Assembly (NCBI GenBank): GCA_016867335.1
Contig: VGJU01000017.1
Coordinates: 1-32,677, forward strand
DNA from: Candidatus Zixiibacteriota bacterium
GTDB taxonomy: Bacteria > JAAXHH01
Direction of reading: 5' to 3'
DNA length: 32,677 nt
This document shows positions 1 through 7,194 of the stretch, piece by piece. A model generated the notes under the pieces. It did no database searches. It was not told where the DNA came from and saw only the letters and a program-made list of their open reading frames with translations. A program made the translations under genes and the position numbers. Each line of letters starts with the position of its first letter. Within the stretch, counting starts at the first letter, position 1.

Positions 1-2
1 TT

Positions 3-116
3 TATCATCCCGAGTCGGGTATCGTGTCTTTGAACAAAAACGTCGCGGTGTATGCGTGGCACGGATGGCATCATATCGCGCACATCACCTCGTTGCGTGA
101 GCGCATGGGATGGTAA
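3..116 (+). CDS. C-terminus of a DinB/YfiT-like (bacillithiol-transferase-type) protein, 5'-truncated by the window edge
   Basis: Frame 3 reads YHPESGIVSLNKNVAVYAWHGWHHIAHITSLRERMGW*; the 'YAWHGxHHxAHI' signature is typical of the YfiT/DinB metal-binding C-terminus. Confidence 0.7.
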   Translation, partial: YHPESGIVSLNKNVAVYAWHGWHHIAHITSLRERMGW

Positions 117-155
117 ACCGGCTTGTGGGGCACAGGGTAGATCGGAGAACCCTCA

Positions 156-863
156 ATGGACATGGAGCAACTTAACACCGAGTTTGACGAATACGGTTTT
201 GTCCTGCTGAAAAACCGGATTTCGACCGAGACCGCCGACCTTATGGCCACGCGCATCGTCGAGATCATGAGCGCAAAACCCGACGCGGACCGGCTCGATC
301 AGGGGATGCAGGCCCTGCTTGATTACGACGACCTGTTTCTGCCACTGGTGACCGATCCGGTCGTGCTGGAGTTGGCGCGCAGGACGCTTGGCGAACCGTT
401 CCGTCTGGCCGAAGTCGGTGTCCGCTGGCTAAAACCCGGCGCCCCGGGGCAGTCGCTCCATGCCGATGTGCCGCTCCACCTGTTTCCGGAACCGCTGCCA
501 GACGTTTGTTTTCTGATCAACACCATCTGGATGCTCAATGATTTCACCCGGAGCAACGGTGCAACGCTGCTGATGCCGTTTAGCCACCATACGCGGCGGC
601 GGCCCCGCGCGGGTGCAACCTATCGTCATTTGGTCGCCGCCGAAGCGCCACTCGGGTCGGTGGTGGTCTTCAAGGGAAACCTGTGGCATGCGGGCGGCGC
701 AAACCGGACGCGCGACCGGCACCGCATCGGCGTGTCAGTTCCCTATTTTGCCAAATGGATGGACCGGACCGCGGGCAACTGGCAGACCATGCCACGCCGT
801 GTATACGACCGTCTGCCGCCGCTGGTCCAATCCATGGTCGCGCATAAGGTGGTCGACGACTGA
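156..863 (+). CDS. Phytanoyl-CoA dioxygenase (PhyH) family protein
   Basis: 235-aa ORF; FDEYGFVLLKN N-term, HADVPLH...MLNDFTRSNGATLLMPFSH...KGNLWHAGGANRT pattern of PhyH Fe(II)/2OG oxygenases. Confidence 0.85.
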   Translation: MDMEQLNTEFDEYGFVLLKNRISTETADLMATRIVEIMSAKPDADRLDQGMQALLDYDDLFLPLVTDPVVLELARRTLGEPFRLAEVGVRWLKPGAPGQSLHADVPLHLFPEPLPDVCFLINTIWMLNDFTRSNGATLLMPFSHHTRRRPRAGATYRHLVAAEAPLGSVVVFKGNLWHAGGANRTRDRHRIGVSVPYFAKWMDRTAGNWQTMPRRVYDRLPPLVQSMVAHKVVDD

Positions 864-909
864 GCGGGTTTGTCCATCCGGTCTTCTATCCATTCATGAA
901 AGGTTCTGC

Positions 910-1866
910 ATGTCCACTGTTATCGTCACCGATCATGGTTTCCCTTCTCTCGACCCCGAACGATCCGTGCTCGAAGCGGCCGGGATTACGCTCGAAGAAA
1001 TACGCCCCGTCTGCAAAAATGAAGACGACATCATTCGGACCTGTCCAAACGCCGATGTGCTGATCGTTCAGTGGGCGCCGGTAAATCGCCGCGTGTTCGA
1101 AGCACTGCCCAAGGTGCGGTGTATCGTCCGATATGGCGTCGGGGTGGACAATTTCGACCTCAAGGCCGCCAAAGATCTCGGCATAGTGGCCGCCAACGTG
1201 CCGGATTACTGTGTAGAAGAGGTCTCCAACCACGCGCTGTCGATGATACTCTCGCTTTGCCGCCGTATCCCACACGACCATAGTCAGATGGCCGCAGGTG
1301 GCTGGGGTGTCGGACCATTTCGCCCTATGCCGGCGCTGTCCGACCTGACGCTCGGCGTCGTCAGTTTTGGTCGTATCGCGCGGCGAGTAATGGAAAAGGC
1401 CGCTGTCTTTGGTTTTGACCGTATCGCCTGCGACCCGTTTCTGCCGGATGCGGTCTTCGAGGGTACGGGCGTGCGGCGCGTCGATCTGGAGACCTTGCTC
1501 TGCACGGCGGACGTGATCTCGTTGCACTGCCCGCTCGTTCGCGAAACCCGGCATCTGATCAACCGGGATACGCTCGCGCAGATGAAACCGGGCGCGATAC
1601 TGGTCAACACTTCGCGCGGACCGGTCGTGTGTGAAGCCGATCTGATCGACGCGCTCGGTTCCGGACATCTTTCCGGCGCGGGTCTCGATGTGTTCGAAAA
1701 GGAGCCGCTCCCCACCGACAGCCCACTTCACACCCTGTCCAATGTGATCCTGACGAGCCATGCCGCGTCCGTATCGGAGCGGAGCGTGCTCATGCTCCAG
1801 ACTAAGGCAGCTGAAATCGCGCGGGACTTTTTGCAGGGCAAACGACCGTATTCGGCGCTGACGTAA
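910..1866 (+). CDS. D-2-hydroxyacid dehydrogenase (phosphoglycerate dehydrogenase/CtBP-like), C-terminal binding-protein type
   Basis: ATG at 910 (MSTVIVTDHGFPSLDPE...); VRYGVGVDNFDLKAAKDLGI, HCPLVRETRHLINRDTLAQMKPGAILVNTSRGPVV, GLDVFEKEPLP motifs. Confidence 0.9.
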   Translation: MSTVIVTDHGFPSLDPERSVLEAAGITLEEIRPVCKNEDDIIRTCPNADVLIVQWAPVNRRVFEALPKVRCIVRYGVGVDNFDLKAAKDLGIVAANVPDYCVEEVSNHALSMILSLCRRIPHDHSQMAAGGWGVGPFRPMPALSDLTLGVVSFGRIARRVMEKAAVFGFDRIACDPFLPDAVFEGTGVRRVDLETLLCTADVISLHCPLVRETRHLINRDTLAQMKPGAILVNTSRGPVVCEADLIDALGSGHLSGAGLDVFEKEPLPTDSPLHTLSNVILTSHAASVSERSVLMLQTKAAEIARDFLQGKRPYSALT

Positions 1867-1978
1867 AATCGGCGATAGACCCAAATCGGATATAGTCATC
1901 GAAGCGTTCATGCCTCTCAAAGGATGCTGCCAAATGGTCAATATTCCCTTTTTCGGACGGGTATGCAAGACGGGGCAT

Positions 1979-2310
1979 TGAAGCCTCCCCCGCAGCCATC
2001 CGAAGACAGTTTTACGCCTCCGACCTACGGGGACGCTTGCCAGTAGTACCGCAAGCTATCTTCGACAGTAAGGAGTAGGCGCTCTTGCTGCCGTTCTGCC
2101 GCAAGATATGTTGATGGTTTGGAGTTCGCTCGTTTACCCCGCAGCCATTGCGTAAGCAACCGCGTAGCGCTCGATGCGTTCCCGGAGGGAACCATCCATC
2201 GAAGCCTCTTCACGCTTCTACCTACGGGGTGTAGTTGGCCTTGCAACTTGCTGCAAGGTGTCGTTGGTCTTGCAACTTGTTGCAAGGTATGCACTTGCTT
2301 TTCTGTTCAC
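1979..2310 (-). repeat. Dispersed repeat copy A; shares ~165 bp at high identity with copy B at 20154-20319 in inverted orientation, plus an extra ~130-bp internal segment
   Basis: Reverse complement reads gcggggtaaacgagcgaactccaaaccatcaacatatcttgcggcagaacggcagcaagagcgcctactccttactgtcgaagatagcttgcggtactactggcaagcg..., matching copy B with few mismatches. Confidence 0.9.
2229..2286. repeat. 29-bp x 2 tandem repeat inside dispersed repeat copy A
   Basis: gtgtagttggccttgcaacttgctgcaag / gtgtcgttggtcttgcaacttgttgcaag (3 differences); each unit contains a near-palindrome cttgcaactt(g)ctgcaag. Confidence 0.85.
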
Positions 2311-2375
2311 TTGGGGGGTGTCTGGGAGGGGGGGTGAAACACGCTCTCTCCTTGATTAGCCCTAGGGTCCTAAGC

Positions 2376-2597
2376 TTAGGGATCGTCTACAACGACATAT
2401 TTTGCTATAAACTCGGTTAATCCGTCACGAATTTCAGATTGCATCGTCAGAACAAAGTCCGGGTACATTCTCGCACAGATCTCATAGAAGATATAATCGT
2501 CCAGATATCCCTCCTGCGTTATCTCGACAAGACGATCCAACTGGGCATCCCGTTGAATGCGCCCCTCCGATAATGCGTCTGTATAGGCTGTTAACAA
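2376..2597 (-). CDS. Hypothetical protein; open frame extends upstream to the stop of the TPR gene
   Basis: Frame is open from 2693 down to 2376 (GIAKAAWLGEPSPNPDRTRSWSSKAELEAFLCLLTAYTDALSEGRIQRDAQ...); no ATG, first listed start is TTG 2597; same frame as the TPR ORF. Confidence 0.45.
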   Translation of the reverse strand: MLTAYTDALSEGRIQRDAQLDRLVEITQEGYLDDYIFYEICARMYPDFVLTMQSEIRDGLTEFIAKYVVVDDP

Positions 2598-2693
2598 ACA
2601 GAGAAATGCCTCTAACTCAGCCTTGCTTGACCAACTGCGCGTCCTGTCGGGATTGGGGCTTGGTTCTCCGAGCCAGGCGGCTTTAGCAATGCC

Positions 2694-3451
2694 TTAACTT
2701 ATCCACACTTCCTCGGCATTGACCAGAATTTCTACGGTTTCCTCTCTGAGACGTACCAAGACACGCGGGTCAAAACGTATATCCTTCACCTTAACCTGTA
2801 AAAACGCCTGATTCGCTTCAATGGTTCGCAGGAGCGGTTCGTATCTAGGTCTGAGCAGAAGCGCCATTCGATAAGCATCGCGAGCCTCTTTAACAAGACC
2901 GGATTTCCGACAGGCATTGGCCTTGTAAAAATAACAGCGATAATCCCATGGGTTGAGGGAAATGGCTCGCTCGTACTGCTTGAGCGCCTCCTGCGCATTG
3001 CCGGCAAAATAATAACTGTCGCCTAAATAAAGATAGCCGAGATAGCCCTGCGGATCCTGGGCAACGGCTTTTTGATAAAAAGTGCGAGCTTCTTCATAGC
3101 GTTTTGCTTTAAAGGCCGGTTCGCCTTCAACCAGATAGTTGAATGCAACGGAATCAACAGGAAAGTTGGTGAGTTGGTCCCCTGTATCAAGAGATTCAAC
3201 CCATGGATACTCAATGTGTGGAGTCAATTCGGGAAACATATTCTGCCCAATATCCTCCGTGTCTATCCTATCGTCTTCTGTTCGTCTTCTGTCAGCGACC
3301 TGATTTCGTAGTGTGTTTTTGATGCCTCCATCAGATCGAACAGTTCAGCGAACGTTCGATACGAAGACGATTGAGCCCAAACAGCGTCGATGTTGTATAC
3401 ACACAAAAAAGCTAAAGAGATCATCATCCTCACGGTGATAGTTAAGTTCAT
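2694..3451 (-). pseudogene. Secreted TPR-repeat protein, frameshifted by an 11-bp tandem duplication (signal-peptide ORF 3263-3451; TPR ORF 2694-3239)
   Basis: MNLTITVRMMISLAFLCVYNIDAVWAQ signal peptide in one frame, TPR region (YEEARTFYQKAVAQDPQGYLGYLYLGDSYYFAGNAQEALKQYERAISLNPWDY) in another; deleting one 11-bp copy at 3271-3292 joins them in frame. Confidence 0.75.
3271..3292. repeat. Perfect 11-bp tandem duplication (tcgtcttctgt x2)
   Basis: Read directly: 3271-3281 and 3282-3292 are identical. Confidence 0.97.
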
Positions 3452-3503
3452 GCAAGACTCCTTCCCCTTCTAAGGGGCCTCTAGAATCAACACATTCATA
3501 AAA

Positions 3504-3755
3504 TTACGGCTTACGGCCATGATGGCAACGTCCCTGGGAAACATATTCTCTGGCTAAATTCTCGAAATGCACACGATTGTGGGTAAAGAACGTCAGACCA
3601 TGTTGCGTAGCGAAGGCCAATTGATCGTCATCCCAAGTTTGAAGATTACCAGCTTCGCGCGTTGTCAAGACTTTGAAACCACGACTGCGCAACAATTCGG
3701 CAACCAATACCGCGACGCCTTCATCGAGATACAATTCGATAAATAGGCGGTTCAC
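3504..3755 (-). CDS. DUF5615 PIN-like/Mut7-C family putative toxin, short C-terminus
   Basis: MNRLFIELYLDEGVAVLVAELLRSRGFKVLTTREAGNLQTWDDDQLAFATQHGLTFFTHNRVHFENLAREY; GTG start overlaps the TAG stop of the upstream DUF433 frame (TAGTG). Confidence 0.75.
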   Translation of the reverse strand: MNRLFIELYLDEGVAVLVAELLRSRGFKVLTTREAGNLQTWDDDQLAFATQHGLTFFTHNRVHFENLAREYVSQGRCHHGRKP

Positions 3756-4032
3756 TATGGCTGGACCAATGGATCGACTAGGTGATCCGGAATCCGGTTC
3801 TGCTCGATGTAGGCATTAATCTCGTCTTGATGATCGCTGTAGTAGCTCAAAGCATCAAAGATTTTGGCCAGGCTCAAATGAGGAATATGTTCCGGGATTT
3901 CTTCAGGTGCAATTCCAAGACGCCAGATCTCCACGACGGCTCGTACGGGCGTACGAGACCCTTGAGGATGGGTTCACCGTTTAGAATACGGTCATCGGTC
4001 ACAACATAACAATGCTCTGTCATCTGGGCCAT
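3755..4032 (-). pseudogene. DUF433 family putative antitoxin with a single-base frameshift near 3955-3961
   Basis: Frame 1: MAQMTEHCYVVTDDRILNGEPILKG; then shifted frame: SRTPVRAVVEIWRLGIAPEEIPEHIPHLSLAKIFDALSYYSDHQDEINAYIEQNRIPDHLVDPLVQP*. The G(T/S)RTPVRAVVE motif is diagnostic of DUF433; one extra G in the GGG run restores the frame. Confidence 0.8.
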
Positions 4033-4075
4033 GAGGTCACCTCTTGAAACCAAATTTCAGAAAATACAACCTGAA

Positions 4076-4105
4076 ATAATAGACTACAATACGTATGTTT
4101 TGCAA
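4076..4105 (-). promoter_or_regulatory. Candidate sigma70-type promoter for the DUF433/DUF5615 cassette
   Basis: Minus strand TTGCAA-18 bp-TATTAT upstream of GAGGTGA RBS and ATG 4032; TTTCAG-N10-CTGAAA palindrome (4055-4076) lies just downstream. Confidence 0.45.
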
Positions 4106-4179
4106 AGCGTTTGGTTATGATTTGCGGTAGAAGATATCAGATGGCTTTGAAAATTACAAGCGGTCTTACGACACGAAGC

Positions 4180-4307
4180 AAGTACCAAGCTAAGGGGCGG
4201 ACCGGGCAGACCGGCAAGGCTATTGATACACCACATCGGATGTAGACCGCCCAGACCGTGAAAACCACGTCAGCGAAGGACCGTCTCTCTTAAGCGACTG
4301 GTTAGGG
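4180..4307 (-). other. attC-like integron recombination site, degenerate 3' end
   Basis: Minus strand CCCTAACCAGTCGCTTAAGAGAGACGGTCCTTCGCTGACGTGGTTTTCA...TCCGCCCCTTAGCTTGGTACTTGC; strongly similar to the 5300-5433 site; R' core lost (GTACTTGC instead of GTTAGGC). Confidence 0.75.
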
Positions 4308-4320
4308 TTCAAAATAGGCA

Positions 4321-5253
4321 CTACGCCAATAATTCCAGCAACTCCCCCAAAACCGACGACGCCTCTCCCGATATATAACCATCTTGAACTGAAAGATAGG
4401 ACGGAGGTTCAGGATTTATAGCCAGAATGCGTCCGGTAGGATTGGCCTGTCTATACTGACTGACCAACTCCCCCAAGCCGCTGTCGACCCCTATGGTTAA
4501 CAGAAAGTCATATAGACTCAACGGCCACGATTCCAGGCGTCCCTGCCCATCATAAAAGGTGGGGTGTAAGCCTGTCTTTTCATGTAATCCCTCTAAATTA
4601 CCGGTCAAAAGCGGACATCCGTAGCGTTGACATAACTTGGCTACATACCAATGGGCCTCTGTCGGCTCAGAGGCGGTAAAAAGAGACCTGTACCGTTTCA
4701 CCTGTTCTAAGCGTTCGGTCATGGTCTCATGGATGAGATCATGAACATAAGCCTCGACCGGCCCAAACATCGCGGTTATAGTGGCGGTTAATTCAGATAG
4801 ATTCGGCAACCCCGCCGCCATAGATAGACCGGCCCCTGTAAACAGGATAATGAGGCGATCTTCGAATAACGCCGCCAGCTCAGCTATGGTCAACGTCTGA
4901 TATTCGCAGGAGCCCTCTTGGCTTACGGAACACACCATTTCCGGATTCTTATGGTCGTAAAAGGAACGTACAAGTATCGACATCATCGAAGGCGACGGCG
5001 GAAACCATGCCGCATATTTACCGGCAAGGGGTAGATCGGTCGGCTTCGGGATAACACGTCCTGCCGCTGTGCCATAGGCTTTCTCTGAAAAACGTCGAAC
5101 GGCAAAATGCGAAGCAAGTGCATGGAACGCCCCTGGCCATTGATCCGTGAGTATGCCAATAAAGAAATGGTTACGCTCGGGGTCTGACCGAGTGACTCCT
5201 TGCAAGGTGAATGTTTGCGAATAAGAATTAGCGAGTTGAGCGATAAAGTCCAT
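4321..5253 (-). CDS. SIR2 (sirtuin-like) family protein with an N-terminal extension
   Basis: LIILFTGAGLSMAAGLPNLSEL, LLTGNLEGLHEKTGLHP, LLTIGVDSGLGELVSQYRQANPTGRILAINPEPPSY match the sirtuin GAGxS, N-x-LH and C-terminal motifs; lies between two attC-like sites. Confidence 0.8.
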   Translation of the reverse strand: MDFIAQLANSYSQTFTLQGVTRSDPERNHFFIGILTDQWPGAFHALASHFAVRRFSEKAYGTAAGRVIPKPTDLPLAGKYAAWFPPSPSMMSILVRSFYDHKNPEMVCSVSQEGSCEYQTLTIAELAALFEDRLIILFTGAGLSMAAGLPNLSELTATITAMFGPVEAYVHDLIHETMTERLEQVKRYRSLFTASEPTEAHWYVAKLCQRYGCPLLTGNLEGLHEKTGLHPTFYDGQGRLESWPLSLYDFLLTIGVDSGLGELVSQYRQANPTGRILAINPEPPSYLSVQDGYISGEASSVLGELLELLA

Positions 5254-5299
5254 ATTTCATCGCATGGTTGTCACATGGCACTTGGATTTCAGATTCGCG

Positions 5300-5433
5300 C
5301 CCTAACACCAAAGCTAAAGAGCGGGGCGGATAAATCGGCACGTCTATTGATATACACTAAATCGGATGTAGACCGCCCGGAGGCTGAAAACCACGCCAGC
5401 GAAGGACCGTCCCTCTTAAGCGACTGGTTAGCC
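5300..5433 (-). other. attC integron recombination site (best-preserved)
   Basis: Minus strand GGCTAACCAGTCGCTTAAGAGGGACGG...CCGCTCTTTAGCTTTGGTGTTAGGGC: RYYYAAC-type R'', L''/L' arms GCTTAAGAGGGACGG vs CCGCTCTTTAGC, and GTTRRRY-type R' (GTTAGGG/C). Confidence 0.85.
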
Positions 5434-5460
5434 AGCCTCATACTACTTCAAAAATTCAGA

Positions 5461-6387
5461 TCAGCTTCCAGCCACTACATGACGGTACACCAGCACATCT
5501 TGAACGACTCTGAAACCCACAGATGCATAGGCTGACATCGCCGCAGATCGTTGCTTATCCGTCTCAACAAAGACGCTACGCGCACCCTGATTCCGAAGTC
5601 GCCGAATCGTTTCTGCTAAAAGAGCCTGACTGAGCTTCTGACCCCGGTGACTTTCACGCACACCAAGAGGTTCGATCTGCCCAACACACTCGCCCGATAT
5701 CTGATGGCGCAACCAAGCCACGCAAAAACCACAAAGTTCACCCGCGTCAGATGATATGACGATATCCAGGTCGTTAATATATCCTGTCATGCGCGTTGCA
5801 TTGGTACGCCAGCCATGGGTCATGTTCTCGCTCTGAAATACTTCCCGATGTAAATCTACGTACGCCTGGATTTCCGAGTGGATGTCAAGACTTCGTATTT
5901 GAAAACCACTGGGCAGATGTATCGGCGGAAGCCGACTGTCCTCCCCGAATTCCAATAGCACTTTTGACCATGAGTCCTCGCCGATATCAGACACATCCTC
6001 GAAGCCGAGCGACTCGAGATCACAGCGTTGGTCAAGACAAACCGCAGATATCGAAACGAACCACATAGGACGCCCGGCTCCACCTGCGGCCATTTCCGCA
6101 ACACGGGACTTTGCCCATGAGATCATCTCTCGGTAGAGGTGCGCCGGGGCTTCAGGATGAGCCACGCAATCGATAGCCCAGAACGGTGTTTGTATGGCGG
6201 CCCAGCCAATAAGACGCGATGATGAATCGTACCATCCCCGGGTATTGGACAGCTCATCCATTGCCCAGGACGAAAATCGGTAGGGCCAATCTGCGATGTG
6301 TGGGATATTCAGCCCGGATACATCAGCCAGATTGAGGACCTCTGCCAGGTCATTTTGCAAACTGAGTTCCCGATGGCAAATGGCCAT
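5461..6387 (-). CDS. GNAT family N-acetyltransferase (probable tandem GNAT)
   Basis: ATG at 6387 (MAICHRELSLQ...); C-term IEPLGVRESHRGQKLSQALLAETIRRLRNQGARSVFVETDKQRSAAMSAYASVGFRVV is a clear GNAT acetyl-CoA motif. Confidence 0.85.
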   Translation of the reverse strand: MAICHRELSLQNDLAEVLNLADVSGLNIPHIADWPYRFSSWAMDELSNTRGWYDSSSRLIGWAAIQTPFWAIDCVAHPEAPAHLYREMISWAKSRVAEMAAGGAGRPMWFVSISAVCLDQRCDLESLGFEDVSDIGEDSWSKVLLEFGEDSRLPPIHLPSGFQIRSLDIHSEIQAYVDLHREVFQSENMTHGWRTNATRMTGYINDLDIVISSDAGELCGFCVAWLRHQISGECVGQIEPLGVRESHRGQKLSQALLAETIRRLRNQGARSVFVETDKQRSAAMSAYASVGFRVVQDVLVYRHVVAGS

Positions 6388-6512
6388 TTTATCGGTAAAA
6401 TTTCTTGTGTTACGACTGGTGATTCGGAAATCGGCGCAAGCTGGCGAACACTCGAGTTGACCGAATTTATGCTCTGCCAATGGGCGCGCAGTGCCTGATT
6501 GACAGGGCAAAA

Positions 6513-6618
6513 GTCAAGTCGAACGTCTGGTTTGCGCCCCGAAGCGGTACGGTTCAGACGGGCCGACTGACGCAGACAGTCAACTCGAGCGTTAGCGCCC
6601 GTAGCGGTGCGAACGACC
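6513..6618. repeat. ~40-bp imperfect direct repeat, period ~66 bp (attC half-site-like)
   Basis: GTCAAGTCGAACGTCTGGTTTGCGCCCCGAAGCGGTACGGTT (from 6513) vs GTCAACTCGAGCGTTAGCGCCCGTAGCGGTGCGAACG (from 6579). Confidence 0.7.
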
Positions 6619-6679
6619 TTCGGATAAACAGCCGGTGTGAGCGTATGCGAACGCCGGTCTGTTTCATCCGAAGGTTAGA
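6612..6679 (-). other. attC-like palindrome
   Basis: accttcggataaacagccgg (6616-6635) pairs with ccggtctgtttcatccgaaggt (6654-6675) with small bulges; flanked by TTCTAAC on the minus strand; lies just 3' of the DUF3368 gene. Confidence 0.65.
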
Positions 6680-6711
6680 ACGCATTATGACTGAAGACCT
6701 GAATAGGATTA

Positions 6712-7194
6712 TTAATCAGCCTGACGTAGAGTGCGTTTTCGTAAATCCGCGCTCAATCGAAAGCCATGGGCTTCCAGATGATCCAATTCGGGACGCAGGC
6801 TACTAATCAGTCCGAGGTGCCTGGCTTTCAACAAGATCCCGATAGTGCCGATATGTGCCAAACCATATTCGGCTAATCGGCGCCGGCCTTTACGTTCATC
6901 CATTAACGTCCAGTCTGCCCCTAATTCACACGCCAGCATTACGGTTTCGGCTTCTCCATGATCCAGGTCGCTCAGCCTATCTTCAAAACCGGATGGATTC
7001 TGCACCGAAGTCACTACGATCCAAGAAGCGCTGGACACCTCTTGTTTGGCTCCCCCCTCCTCATGACCGGATGAGACGGTCTCAGCATAGACCGCAGTTG
7101 GAATATGTATCCGACCAAAAAGGTGATAGAGCAGATCGAACCGCTTGATAGCCGCCAGACCGATAAGTGGTGCCGTGTTAGAAACGACCATCAT
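6712..7194 (-). CDS. DUF3368 PIN-domain putative toxin/nuclease
   Basis: MMVVSNTAPLIGLAAIKRFDLLYHLFGRIHIPTAVYAE...DLDHGEAETVMLACELGADWTLMDERKGRRRLAEYGLAHIGTIGILLKARHLGLI: PIN/DUF3368 acidic motifs. Confidence 0.88.
   Translation of the reverse strand: MMVVSNTAPLIGLAAIKRFDLLYHLFGRIHIPTAVYAETVSSGHEEGGAKQEVSSASWIVVTSVQNPSGFEDRLSDLDHGEAETVMLACELGADWTLMDERKGRRRLAEYGLAHIGTIGILLKARHLGLISSLRPELDHLEAHGFRLSADLRKRTLRQAD

Noticed and set aside
886-1968. 360-aa minus-strand ORF opposite the hydroxyacid dehydrogenase
   Set aside because: Fully antisense to a well-supported dehydrogenase; no recognisable domain.
2229-2286. Possible mini-CRISPR (29-bp units)
   Set aside because: The units are directly abutting with no spacers, and no cas genes are present; treated as a tandem repeat.
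2025-2294. ORF 2025-2294 (-) and 20051-20323 (+) as a conserved protein (…KRANSKPSTYL.AER.QERLLLTVED.LRYYWQA…)
   Set aside because: The shared peptide comes from the dispersed DNA repeat; more than one frame is open and there is no RBS or domain, so it is more likely repeat-derived than a real gene, though not excluded.
4184-5433. Direct repeats flanking SIR2 interpreted as composite-transposon or IS ends
   Set aside because: No transposase; the repeats have attC architecture and lie in an integron-like context, which explains them better.
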